From Bacteroidales bacterium UBA2861 (lineage in GTDB: Bacteria; Bacteroidota; Bacteroidia; Bacteroidales; UBA932), in contig DEFD01000025.1 in the NCBI GenBank assembly GCA_002350615.1, positions 124,001-188,000 on the forward strand: a stretch of 64,000 nt of DNA, given 5' to 3'. A model generated the notes under the pieces. That model did not search any database. It saw only the letters and a program-made list of their open reading frames with translations, and was not told the origin of the DNA. Made by a program: the position numbers and the translations under genes. Positions 22,775 through 31,712 of the stretch are shown here, in pieces. How positions within the stretch are numbered: the first letter of the stretch is position 1; the number at the start of each line of letters is the position of its first letter.

Positions 22775-25399
22775 TCATTGCGCCTTAAATGCGGAGGGGG
22801 TGAGCCCGTAGGCGGCTTTGAAACATTTGATGAAATAGCTTGGGGTACTGAAGCCGGCCATATAGGACACTTCGCTTATCGAGTAATTCTCTTCGGACTC
22901 AAGCAGTTCCTTCGCATATTCAAGACGGATCTCGTTGATGAATTTGCCAGGAGTACGTCCGCATTCCGCTTCGAGTTTCTGGAACAGGCGAGTACGGCCG
23001 AGAGCCATCTCCGAGGCAAATTCTTCCACTCCGAAAGAGCTGTCTGTAAGGTGCTTGCGCACCACTTCCGCCGCTTTCTTCATAAACGCATTCTCCGGTT
23101 CCGGATGAGCGGGTACCGAACCCTCGCGGGGCCCGCGGCGGAATAGGGCGAAGATGCCTGCAGCAGCAAGTATGACCAGCAGCAGATACAGCGCTTTTGC
23201 GGCCAGGGACAGATACCATGGCGCTCGGACGACGATGGCAAGGGTATCCGAGGCCGATTCCTCTCCGCTGGAAGGATCCACGCATCTGGCTGATAGGGTA
23301 TATTTCCTTGGAGCAAGATTGTCCAGGACTATCTTGTCATCCGTCTTCATCCGCGCCCAGGCGCTGTCGCGACCCAGCAGACGGTATTCCATCCAGTTGT
23401 CCTTGAGATAATCCGGAACGGAAACCGTGATGGCCAGTTCCTTCCCCATTCCGTGCAGCACCACTTTGTCCTGATACATCAGCGACTCCTGAAGCACCCC
23501 GGCGGCATCACCGGCGCGAAGCTTCCGGCCTCCGGCCTCGATGGAGGAGAAGAACAGTTTACCCGGCGCCCTGTATGACGGCACCTGCTGTTCGCGGAAA
23601 GAAACCAGTCCCCTGTATCCGGAAACGAAGATTTCTCCGGAGCGGCTCACGAAAATGCCTCTGACCAAAAACGACATCTGCGGGAATCCGGTTCCGGAAG
23701 AATAATTGTAGAAGACCTGATTCTCGGGGTCGAACTTCGAAAGGCCGTCGTTGTTGGTAATAAGAATATATCCCAGCCAGGATTCGTTGATCGCCCAGAT
23801 GTAGTCGTTGGATATCTGGGAATTGTTGGTGGTGTAGGCATGAAAACCGTCGTTCTCCTCGTCATAAAGCAAAAGTCCGCTGCCGGTGGTGCCGAACCAG
23901 CGGCGTCCCTTGCTGTCGCAGAAACTCGTCTGGATCCGGTTTGTCCCCAACACGCCCTTGTCCTTGAAGAAGTATTCCTTTTCTTCGCCGCTGTCTATAT
24001 TATGCCGCAGCAGGCCCTCCGAAACCGCCACCCAGCAATTGCCGGAATCATCGACCGAAAGGTCGGTGGAGAATTGTCCCGCTATATTGGTGGAAGAGCT
24101 GAGATTGCTTATCATGCCGCTCTCCTTGTCCAGCAGCACCGCCCCTTTCTGGGTCCCGAGCGCAATGTAGTTCTTGTATTGACCTATCCTGTAGATGCTG
24201 ATACCCGGCAGATACACGTCCACTTTGCCGGTTGCAAGGTTCACGCGGTTCACGCCGCCGAAACGGGTGCCCACCCAGAGATCGTCACTGCCATTGTCCT
24301 TGCAGATGCACTCCACATAGGAGGAAGACAGTTTTATGGAGGGAGGGAGCGGCGACACCTCTCCGCTTTCCCCGTCGCGGCGCAGAAGGCCGTTTTCCAC
24401 CGAAGAGAAATACTGCCAGCGGCCTATTTCGGCAAAATCGGAAATGAGATTGGTGCCTTCCTTTGCGAAAAATTCAGGGTGCGGGGTAAAAATCGCGTTC
24501 TCCCTGTTGTACATGAACACGCCGCCACGCGTGCAGATCCACATAGAATTCTGACGGTCCCGGATTATCTTATGGACGGATATATGATTCAACTCAGGAT
24601 TCCCGGAAAAGGATATCACTCCTCTCGTAGGATCATAGATGTCCAGCCCGTCCAATGTCCCGATCCAATAATTGCCGTAGGCGTCTTCGCAGACGCTTCG
24701 CACATAGTCGGAACTCAGGCCATCGCCATGTCCGAGCTCCTGTCTCCGGCCGTCGGGCCCGAAGACTCGGAGTCCGTGGCGCCTGGTGCATACCCAGATG
24801 TTCTTTTTGGAATCTTCATAAAGTCCCAGAACATCCGGTTCGTGGTCCAAAGTCGCCATCTTGCCGTAAGGATCCACGATATAAAGTCCGGTACGGGTGC
24901 CTGCGTAAATGAATCCGTCCGAAGTGTACAGGATGGTATTGATGTTGCCCGGGACCGTCGAGAAATCGTATTTGGGCACAAGGGCCCTGCCTTCCAGGCA
25001 GAAAAGGGTATCGGCCGATGCCACCCAGAGGGCCCCGCCTCCATAGCAGAATGCCTGCACTCCGGTACGGCGGAGAGTGGTGAAGCGTTCACTTCGACGG
25101 TCGTAGTGGCATAGGGCAAATTTGCTGATGACATAGATATTCCCATTGCCGTCGCCGCAGACATCCTTGATGTTGTTATTGTATATGCTTGCGGGATTTC
25201 CCTCCTCCGGGCGGAAAACCTCCGTATGGGCTCCGTCATATAGAAAAAGGCCGTCCTGCGTGCCTATCCACAGCATATCGAATTCGTCCTGCCAGGCAGA
25301 ATAGGCAGTTATCCTGGGCAGACTTGGAACTGAGGCACGCAATGCGCACGCAATCAGGAAGAACGCGGCGCAGGCAACTATATGACGCGGCCATCTCAT
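22775..25399 (-). CDS. Membrane-bound propeller/Y_Y_Y/AraC one-component regulator of the PUL
   Basis: An 874-residue protein with an N-terminal signal peptide, periplasmic two-component-regulator propeller repeats (for example DMLWIGTQDGLFLYDG, YGNYWIGTLDGLDIYDP), a Y_Y_Y-like beta-sandwich (about 660-730), one membrane span (about 735-757) and a C-terminal AraC domain (about 775-874, SISEVSYMAGFSTPSYFIKCFK). It has no histidine kinase or receiver domain, unlike classical hybrid two-component PUL sensors. It is the last gene of the PUL operon, three bases after the SDR gene, so it is probably made together with the system it controls. Confidence 0.88.
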   Translation of the reverse strand: MRWPRHIVACAAFFLIACALRASVPSLPRITAYSAWQDEFDMLWIGTQDGLFLYDGAHTEVFRPEEGNPASIYNNNIKDVCGDGNGNIYVISKFALCHYDRRSERFTTLRRTGVQAFCYGGGALWVASADTLFCLEGRALVPKYDFSTVPGNINTILYTSDGFIYAGTRTGLYIVDPYGKMATLDHEPDVLGLYEDSKKNIWVCTRRHGLRVFGPDGRRQELGHGDGLSSDYVRSVCEDAYGNYWIGTLDGLDIYDPTRGVISFSGNPELNHISVHKIIRDRQNSMWICTRGGVFMYNRENAIFTPHPEFFAKEGTNLISDFAEIGRWQYFSSVENGLLRRDGESGEVSPLPPSIKLSSSYVECICKDNGSDDLWVGTRFGGVNRVNLATGKVDVYLPGISIYRIGQYKNYIALGTQKGAVLLDKESGMISNLSSSTNIAGQFSTDLSVDDSGNCWVAVSEGLLRHNIDSGEEKEYFFKDKGVLGTNRIQTSFCDSKGRRWFGTTGSGLLLYDEENDGFHAYTTNNSQISNDYIWAINESWLGYILITNNDGLSKFDPENQVFYNYSSGTGFPQMSFLVRGIFVSRSGEIFVSGYRGLVSFREQQVPSYRAPGKLFFSSIEAGGRKLRAGDAAGVLQESLMYQDKVVLHGMGKELAITVSVPDYLKDNWMEYRLLGRDSAWARMKTDDKIVLDNLAPRKYTLSARCVDPSSGEESASDTLAIVVRAPWYLSLAAKALYLLLVILAAAGIFALFRRGPREGSVPAHPEPENAFMKKAAEVVRKHLTDSSFGVEEFASEMALGRTRLFQKLEAECGRTPGKFINEIRLEYAKELLESEENYSISEVSYMAGFSTPSYFIKCFKAAYGLTPSAFKAQ

Positions 25400-25402
25400 G
25401 GG

Positions 25403-26227
25403 CTAAACTCCGCTGAATGTGGAGAAACCTCCGTCTATCGGGATATTGGCCCCGGTAATGAAGGAAGCGGCATCCGAACATAGGAACTGGATGCAGCCGT
25501 TGAGTTCGTTGATGTCGCCGAAACGCTTCATCGGAGTGTTGGCCAGAACCTTATGGGAACGTTCTGTAAGGCTTCCGTCGGGATTCAGCAGCACCGCGCG
25601 GTTCTGGTCGCCGATGAAAAAACCTGGAGCTACGGAGTTCACGCGGATCTTGTCGCCGAACTTAAGGGCCATTTCCATCGCCATCCACTGGGTGAAATTG
25701 GTCACCGCGCTCTTGGCCGCGCTGTACCCGGGCACGTTGGTCATGCTCTGCAACGCCGCCATAGATGAAATGTTCACCATACAGCCGAAGCCCTGCTTTG
25801 CCATCTGCTCTCCAACCACTATGGAAGGATAGACGGTGCCGTTCATATTGAGGTTGGTAACCTTCTGCCAGCATTCTATATCCATTTCCCAGATGGTCTG
25901 GTCCGGACGGAGGGTGGCGCCTGGCATATTGCCTCCTGCGATGTTGATGAGGATGTCTATCTTGCCGAATTTGGCAACCGCGTCGTCGCGCATCTTCCGA
26001 AGGGAATCCATATCGAGCACATTGCAGATTAGACCCACTACCTCAACTCCCTTGGCGGCCACCTTGCGGAGTTCTTCCACCCGGCGGTCCAACTGCTCCT
26101 GCCGAATATCCAGCGCCACCACATTGCAACCTTCTTTCACGAAACTCGTGGCGACACTGCCACCGAGCACTCCGCCGGCGCCGCTGATTACAGCGACCTT
26201 GCCTGCGATACTGTACATTTCATTCAT
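25403..26227 (-). CDS. SDR-family fructuronate reductase (D-mannonate oxidoreductase type)
   Basis: A 274-residue short-chain dehydrogenase: NAD(P)-binding GAGGVLG (16-22), NIAGG (95-99), and catalytic S154 region, Y168 and K172 (YSAAK). Bacteroidetes commonly use an SDR in place of the long-chain UxuB to reduce D-fructuronate to D-mannonate. The position beside uxuA makes that assignment likely; the sequence alone shows only an SDR. It overlaps the uxuA stop by four bases (ATGA), so translation is coupled. An alternative start is the internal MYSIAGK three codons in. Confidence 0.85.
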   Translation of the reverse strand: MNEMYSIAGKVAVISGAGGVLGGSVATSFVKEGCNVVALDIRQEQLDRRVEELRKVAAKGVEVVGLICNVLDMDSLRKMRDDAVAKFGKIDILINIAGGNMPGATLRPDQTIWEMDIECWQKVTNLNMNGTVYPSIVVGEQMAKQGFGCMVNISSMAALQSMTNVPGYSAAKSAVTNFTQWMAMEMALKFGDKIRVNSVAPGFFIGDQNRAVLLNPDGSLTERSHKVLANTPMKRFGDINELNGCIQFLCSDAASFITGANIPIDGGFSTFSGV

Positions 26228-27405
26228 ATCAATCCTTGTTTTATTTCATCTCTGACCGCGGCCATCATGCCTTCCACCTGGCCAAGGGCCAGCATCCTGC
26301 CGTGGAAGCCGTAACCGGGGTTATATCCTTTGCTTTCATCGCCCAGCATCATACGTCCGTGGTCTACGCGCATCGGAAGGGATGGATTCCGCCTTTCAAA
26401 TATACGCACAAGTTCCACAAGATTCGCCCTGCCCGCCGTATGCGGCGCCTCGGTGAAATTGCCGTCCGGGAACACCTCGCAGCTGCGGAGATGCACGAAG
26501 CGGGTGCGGGAAGCAAACTCCCGTGCCATCGCCACACAGTCGTTGTGCGCTCCGCTGGAAAGGGATCCTGCGCAGAAAGTGAGCGCGTTGTGCGGGTCGG
26601 GGACAGCATTCAGGAGCCAGCGGATATCGTCGGCGTCAGTCACTATCCTCGGGAGACCAAGCACCTGCATGGGGGGATCATCCGGGTGGATGCACATATC
26701 TATCCCATACTCGTCGCAGACAGGCATTATGGCCTCCAGGAAATACTTCAGGTTCGCGCGGAGACCACTCTTGGATATACCGTCGTACTGCCCGAGGAGC
26801 TTGCGGAAGATGCCTACCGGGTCGATATCGCCTTCCTTCACGTTGCCGTTTATAAAACCCTGGGTCTTTACGATTATCGTATAGACGAGCTTGTCTATCT
26901 CGTCCTGGCTGATTTTTGCCGCAAGGGCGTCAACCTTTGCAAGGGTCTCTGCGTCCCAGCGTTCCCTGGCGCCTTCCCTGCCTATGATAAATATGTCGAA
27001 ATAGGCGAATTTCACCTTGTCGAAAAACAGGGTGGTCGCCCCGTCCGGGCAGGGATACTCCAGATCCGTGCGGATCCAGTCGATGACCGGCATGAAATTA
27101 TAGCAGATGGTCCGGACACCGGCTTTGCCCATATTGGCAAGGCTGATTCGATAGTTCTCTATGAGGGCGTCCCGTTCCGGACCGGCGTACTTGATCGCCT
27201 CGCTTACCGGAAGGCTTTCAGCCACCGACCAGCGCATCCCGTAGGATTCGATTTCCTTTTTAAGGGCCTCGATGCGCTCCAGCGGCCAAACCTGTCCGTT
27301 GGGAATGTCGTGAAGAGCGGTAACAATGACCTCCACACCTATCTGGCGAAGCATCGGAAGGGTTCCCGGATCGCCGTGTCCGAACCATCTCCAGGTTTTA
27401 AGCAT
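26224..27405 (-). CDS. uxuA: Mannonate dehydratase
   Basis: A 393-residue TIM-barrel enzyme converting D-mannonate to 2-keto-3-deoxygluconate in glucuronate breakdown. Family blocks: start MLKTWRWFGHGDPGTL, ICYNFMPVIDWIRTDLEY near 105, IHPDDPP near 240, FCAGSL, VHLRS, and MRVDHGRMM near 350. Together with the adjoining SDR it forms the fructuronate-mannonate-KDG branch. This ties the PUL to a glycan that contains uronic acid. The KDG kinase and aldolase are not in this window. Confidence 0.97.
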   Translation of the reverse strand: MLKTWRWFGHGDPGTLPMLRQIGVEVIVTALHDIPNGQVWPLERIEALKKEIESYGMRWSVAESLPVSEAIKYAGPERDALIENYRISLANMGKAGVRTICYNFMPVIDWIRTDLEYPCPDGATTLFFDKVKFAYFDIFIIGREGARERWDAETLAKVDALAAKISQDEIDKLVYTIIVKTQGFINGNVKEGDIDPVGIFRKLLGQYDGISKSGLRANLKYFLEAIMPVCDEYGIDMCIHPDDPPMQVLGLPRIVTDADDIRWLLNAVPDPHNALTFCAGSLSSGAHNDCVAMAREFASRTRFVHLRSCEVFPDGNFTEAPHTAGRANLVELVRIFERRNPSLPMRVDHGRMMLGDESKGYNPGYGFHGRMLALGQVEGMMAAVRDEIKQGLI

Positions 27406-27406
27406 A

Positions 27407-28681
27407 TTAGATAGTCACTTTCTTGACTGCACGCACCGCCCTTTCGGCAGACTTCTTCTGCTGATAGACCGTTTTCTTAGCGTCCATTTTCACTTGATGC
27501 ACTTTGTCGGCGGCATTCTCGCAACAACTCTGATAATATGTATTAAGGGCCATCTGGGTGCCCCCGAAATACTCCAGCAGAGCCTGTGCCCTTTCGGATC
27601 CGATACTGGTAACACCGGATACGGCTACTGCCGAGAACAGATTGTTCCAGATTTTCACAAGTTCAGCCCTGCCCGGCAGATACCAGCCGGGGCCTTTATC
27701 CGCACACCATTTTGCTGCAGGATAGGCATCAGGATAGTTGGACATCGCAATTATAAGGGCAAAGTTTTCAAGCCCTTCCGACGGGTTTGCCGCTGTGCCG
27801 ATTGAAACATTCTCGGTACTGAATGCCACGGTTGTTTCGTCCAGCGACATCGTATAGAGGTAATTGGCAGAATAATCGGTATAAAACACGATTCCTCCTT
27901 CAAACAAGTCTCCCCTGTCGATAACCTTGGACTCTGGGAAGCGGTGCAAACTTCCGGTCTGGAACTCCTTGCCGATACTTACTTTCTTGACGCTGCCGCC
28001 ACCGGAAAGTGTCACCAGGAATTCAGCGTCACAGCTTGCGGCAGGAACGACGATGTAAAAAGGCACCGCTGTTTCACCAAGAGCGACCGGGGATGAACAA
28101 GTGAGGGTATAACTTGCGCCACCTGCCTTTGCAGCAATGGATGTCACGGACTGGCCGCTTTTGCCGCTGAGTTGCAGGCATATATAAGAAGCTGCGTGCG
28201 AAAGGGTGAAGCCTGCAGTCGGTGCCACACCTGCATCGCTGTGGAAAGTCATCAGTGCAGCGGCGGGATCGAACGATCCTTCCACATAGGACTGGGCCTG
28301 CGGAATGGAACCGTCGATGGCGGTTGCGGGATATACGATATCCTTGATAAGATTGAGAGATGCATCTCCGCTCACATACTCGAACTCAGCGCTGACAGTG
28401 CCGCCGGCACCCACAAGCTGGAAAATAGAAACTTTCTGGGATGCACTTCCCTTGTCCTGAATAACGGCAATCTGGTCGCCGGCCTGCCAAAGGACGGGAA
28501 GTTTGCCTTCGGCTTCAGTGCCTGCGGACACGCGGGAAATTGCTTCCGCAGTGCTGACCGTAATACGGAGTCCGCCAACCTGGGGGTCAGTGCCGTCATT
28601 GTTCTTGGAGACGGTTTCTTTTGTGCAAGACAGAGCCACCAGCACTGCCATTGCGATTGCAAAATACTTTTTCATACTCAT
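27407..28681 (-). CDS. PUL lipoprotein with fimbrillin-like and DUF1566 domains
   Basis: A 424-residue lipoprotein (LVALSC, Cys about 19-20). The N-terminal 260 residues look like a fimbrillin-type beta-sandwich (WQAGDQIAV, YPATAIDGS). The C-terminal region (about 270-424) resembles DUF1566/Lcl-type domains: GGIVFYTDY, AAKWCADKGPGWYLPGRAEL, and closing RAVRAVKKVTI. The same module occurs in the esterase at the head of the operon. The start ATG overlaps the stop of the microprotein (TAATG), so the two are translationally coupled. A surface glycan-binding or structural role is inferred. Confidence 0.82.
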   Translation of the reverse strand: MSMKKYFAIAMAVLVALSCTKETVSKNNDGTDPQVGGLRITVSTAEAISRVSAGTEAEGKLPVLWQAGDQIAVIQDKGSASQKVSIFQLVGAGGTVSAEFEYVSGDASLNLIKDIVYPATAIDGSIPQAQSYVEGSFDPAAALMTFHSDAGVAPTAGFTLSHAASYICLQLSGKSGQSVTSIAAKAGGASYTLTCSSPVALGETAVPFYIVVPAASCDAEFLVTLSGGGSVKKVSIGKEFQTGSLHRFPESKVIDRGDLFEGGIVFYTDYSANYLYTMSLDETTVAFSTENVSIGTAANPSEGLENFALIIAMSNYPDAYPAAKWCADKGPGWYLPGRAELVKIWNNLFSAVAVSGVTSIGSERAQALLEYFGGTQMALNTYYQSCCENAADKVHQVKMDAKKTVYQQKKSAERAVRAVKKVTI

Positions 28682-28839
28682 TACCAGGTTTCTTCTACGA
28701 TTGTAAGATTATCAATTTCTCCTTCCATGGCCGATGGTTCATCTGAAGCGGCCAGGACGGTTTTGCAGTCGAATTGCCTCCAGGACAATTCAGGGGAAAT
28801 GTACTCCCGCAAGGCTGTTACAGTTGGATTGCTTTTCAT
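28681..28839 (-). CDS. 52-residue microprotein (REY-x2-P type) in the PUL
   Basis: Starts MKSNPTVTALREYISPEL and ends VEETW. No signal peptide. Central hydrophobic stretch TVLAAS, then an acidic tail with terminal Trp. It shares layout and length with the microprotein at 20996-21157. It sits between two lipoprotein genes: one base after the stop of the upstream gene, and with its TAA overlapping the ATG of the downstream one. Such tight coupling argues that it is really translated. Coding for a peptide precursor, chaperone or surface-assembly factor are all possible; none is supported by recognisable motifs. Confidence 0.75.
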   Translation of the reverse strand: MKSNPTVTALREYISPELSWRQFDCKTVLAASDEPSAMEGEIDNLTIVEETW

Positions 28840-28840
28840 A

Positions 28841-29281
28841 TCAATTGTCTTTAAGGATTATAATTCCAAGATTGTTGTCAAGGTCCCATAGCCAGGCAGT
28901 GTCGCCCTGAGACTTGACAAGTTTCATCCGGCTGCTGCTGGTAACGGCAGCACCGCCATTCACCTCGACGGCATAGACATCTTCACCATCGGCTTCAAGA
29001 TCCACGGTGAGCAGAGGTTCGAGGGCGTCGTTCCGAATGATGAAGCGGGAGGTCTTCACGTTATAAACAAGTTCGTGCTGAAGCGGATTGAAGAGCAGAA
29101 GCGGAGTGAGTTCGCCGTCATATACCCCTTCATTTTGAAGAAGGATGAACGCGGCGACTTTTTCAGCGTCAATACCGTCCGTCGGGACTGGTTCCTTCCC
29201 GGGATCTTTCTTCTCTTTTCCGCAGGAGGCCGTCGCAGCGAGGGCGATAGCCATGAATATGAAAATCAGATACTTTTTCAT
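28841..29281 (-). CDS. Small PUL lipoprotein, unknown function
   Basis: A 146-residue protein starting MKKYLIFIFMAIALAATASC with lipidated Cys about 20. A Lys/Pro/Asp-rich linker precedes a small globular domain with many beta-type segments (ELVYNVKTSRFIIRNDAL). I do not recognise a family. It lies one base from the upstream esterase stop and one base before the microprotein ATG, so it is translated as part of the same operon. It may be a surface accessory to the SusCD complex, by position only. Confidence 0.75.
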   Translation of the reverse strand: MKKYLIFIFMAIALAATASCGKEKKDPGKEPVPTDGIDAEKVAAFILLQNEGVYDGELTPLLLFNPLQHELVYNVKTSRFIIRNDALEPLLTVDLEADGEDVYAVEVNGGAAVTSSSRMKLVKSQGDTAWLWDLDNNLGIIILKDN

Positions 29282-29282
29282 A

Positions 29283-31703
29283 TTATTCCACGTTTATATA
29301 TTTGACAATTATCTCTTTTCCGCGTTCGGCACCGCCGTCCACCACCGCCTTTACTCTGTGAAGGCCGGCTGCCGGCGTGATTGTGTCGCCGCAAGGCTGT
29401 CCGTCTACATACCAACTGACGGATTCCGTCTCGTAAGCCACCGCTATTTCAAGCTTCACGGGAGAACCCGCTGTTTGACTGCGGGCGGTCTTGATAGTGG
29501 TCGGGCCTTCGTACACATCCTTGTAAATGGCAAGGTAAGGCCGGAGTTCCTCGTTTTCGGCCTCCTTGGAATAAACATAAAGGTTGATGGCTGAATCTTC
29601 AGAATCCGGCACGCGGCCTGCGATACTGAGGGATGTCTTCCCTGCTTCAATGGCCTGCCTAAGGACAGTACTCACATTCACTTCCATCCAAGATGTTTCC
29701 GGGGTAGCAACGGGAGCGTCGAAAGGTGCGCTGGCAAAGGTGGGCTTGTTTGCCGACACCAGAGTACTCTCACTCCACTCTCCTTCCGTTGTGTAGAAAT
29801 TGACCTTGATGTTGCCTGATATGGCAGCGGAAAGGGCAAGGAAAACCTTGGCTGAATTCAGCCCTACCGTATCAATTCCGGAAATATCGAATTTGAGATA
29901 GGAATCGAAGCGCCAGTCACCATAAGTCGAATAACGCATGCGCAGGGTCGTCATTTCGCCCTTGGGCGCGGTGTTTTTCGCCACAGCGGAGTATGTGTCG
30001 TCGCTGGGGCTAATTTTCGCGGAAAGTTTGCCAGGGGCATTGCCTCCGGACGCATCCTGCTTCACCACAAAAGTTCTGACGACTTCCGCCGAAGGGTGAT
30101 GCCCGTCGATACTTGTGAGGCTCACCGGCACCATTATTTCATAAGATGCATCTTTTGTCAGCGGGGCCGTGGGAGTGAAGGAAAAGGAGGTTCCCTTCAT
30201 GGATGCAGTCCATTCGCCCTCGACTTCTGCACCGCCTTCGCTTTCCACAACCTTGATCTTGGCGCTTATCTCTGACAGGTCGAATTTATCAAGGAAACGG
30301 ACTGTTATCGGAGCGGTCTTGGAAATCCCAAGCATTGCTGCAGGAAGATAGTTGTCGGCAGGAAGATATCTGCTGACACCCATTACGTCCACAGTGGTCG
30401 CTCCTTCTTTCGGCAAGATGTAGAACACATCCGCGGCAGTCGCGGCATCAGGCTTCAGATAATGGTCGAAGAAACGTTTGAAGAGCACATAGCGCCTTTC
30501 TCCCGTAGCGTAGTCGATACCTTTTCCGGGATAGGTGTGCCCAAGTTCTTCCATCCACAGGTCCAGATGGACGTTGTCCACGGTATTGAGGTGCGACACC
30601 ACTTCCGGATAAGCATCCCACTGGCCATACTGGTCCGTCTTGCCGGCGGAAGTAATGATAGGCACGCAGGCGGAATTGTAGTACTTGGGGATCCTGCGGG
30701 TACCGTTTCCTGCAGCCGCATAAGCCACGTCCACTTTGCTGTCCACGCCGGGCCAGGGCTGGGGCTTCGTGTTGGGGGTATTGTTGAACAGGGAATGTTC
30801 GGAACCGTTTGCGTTGTCCGGGTCGGCGATTCGCACGGCGCTGTAGGATGCCTTGGAAATCCCCATCACGCCTATCTTGCCGTTGAGGTTATAGTCTTCC
30901 AGATGACTTTTAAGGTATCGCACATATGCAGTCACCGCGGCCAGTCCGTTCCAGTCCTCCAGGGTATAGCGGTCGAAATACTTCCATGTCTCGCCGCGTG
31001 CCAGGGGATTGTAGCAATGGTCCACATTCACAAATGCGTAACCGCTTGCCATAAATCCGAACGGGAACATGGACCGCCACAGTATCTGGTCCCCGCTCTG
31101 AAGCGGAGAGAAGGGGTAGAACCTCGGAGAATTGCTGGAAAAATTCAGGAGAGTGGGAACTTTTTCGGCGATGCTTCCGCTGGGATGGATTATATCGATG
31201 CGCAGCCACCAGTCGATGGGAGAGCCATCCTGGTTGTACATCTGGTCCGCGGAAGTCACGGGCTCCACCCCGAAAATATCGACGATTTCCTTGTTCCAGG
31301 TATCCATAACTCTCTGCACGGAACCCTCCGCACCGTGGTCAACGATATTCCACACCGGGATATCCTTGGTAACGGTATAACCTTCAGGAACATAGAAAAC
31401 AGATCTGGAATCCGCGGCCTGCTCATCGTTCTCGTATTCCGCATACACGGAAGGAGAGTTCTTGTGGAAGTTGCAGAGTGCATCTTCCAACTCCGGAGAG
31501 GTTGTCGGGAAGGAAGAGCAGTCCACCTCGATGAAGATGAAGCCTTTCTGCTCCAGGTCCGCTTTGATCTGGGCGTCGCTCAAGGCTCCGATCCTGGGCC
31601 CCGGCAGGTTCTTGAGATAGAATGCCACCGGCTTCAATACCGGCTCTGCGGCAAGCAGGAAGCCAGCAAGCAGGAAGACTAAGGAAATACAGATTCTTTT
31701 CAT
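29283..31703 (-). CDS. Secreted alpha/beta-hydrolase esterase with Ig-like and CBM96-type modules
   Basis: An 806-residue protein with a type I signal peptide and no lipobox. Residues 90-410 form an alpha/beta-hydrolase with nucleophile elbow GISKAS (about 281) and likely His in LGHTYPGKG (about 386). This suggests an acetyl- or glucuronoyl-esterase; the exact CE family is undecided. An Ig-like/SbsA-type segment follows (425-535), then a CBM96/DNRLRE-like beta-sandwich (about 550-700: DDTYSAVAKNT, YGDWRFDSYLKFDIS) and a short C-terminal Ig-like region. The CBM96 module is strongly similar to that of the next gene upstream. Confidence 0.82.
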   Translation of the reverse strand: MKRICISLVFLLAGFLLAAEPVLKPVAFYLKNLPGPRIGALSDAQIKADLEQKGFIFIEVDCSSFPTTSPELEDALCNFHKNSPSVYAEYENDEQAADSRSVFYVPEGYTVTKDIPVWNIVDHGAEGSVQRVMDTWNKEIVDIFGVEPVTSADQMYNQDGSPIDWWLRIDIIHPSGSIAEKVPTLLNFSSNSPRFYPFSPLQSGDQILWRSMFPFGFMASGYAFVNVDHCYNPLARGETWKYFDRYTLEDWNGLAAVTAYVRYLKSHLEDYNLNGKIGVMGISKASYSAVRIADPDNANGSEHSLFNNTPNTKPQPWPGVDSKVDVAYAAAGNGTRRIPKYYNSACVPIITSAGKTDQYGQWDAYPEVVSHLNTVDNVHLDLWMEELGHTYPGKGIDYATGERRYVLFKRFFDHYLKPDAATAADVFYILPKEGATTVDVMGVSRYLPADNYLPAAMLGISKTAPITVRFLDKFDLSEISAKIKVVESEGGAEVEGEWTASMKGTSFSFTPTAPLTKDASYEIMVPVSLTSIDGHHPSAEVVRTFVVKQDASGGNAPGKLSAKISPSDDTYSAVAKNTAPKGEMTTLRMRYSTYGDWRFDSYLKFDISGIDTVGLNSAKVFLALSAAISGNIKVNFYTTEGEWSESTLVSANKPTFASAPFDAPVATPETSWMEVNVSTVLRQAIEAGKTSLSIAGRVPDSEDSAINLYVYSKEAENEELRPYLAIYKDVYEGPTTIKTARSQTAGSPVKLEIAVAYETESVSWYVDGQPCGDTITPAAGLHRVKAVVDGGAERGKEIIVKYINVE

Positions 31704-31712
31704 AAGAGGGTA

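Noticed and set aside
22691..23146. Plus-strand frame across the left 39-bp repeat as a truncated CYTH gene
   Set aside because: CYTH coding sense is on the minus strand, and no CYTH sequence precedes the 13 duplicated codons, so it is a gene-end duplicate and not a pseudogene of any length.
26236..27414. 392-codon open frame antisense to uxuA
   Set aside because: uxuA is intact and diagnostic; the reverse frame is a shadow.
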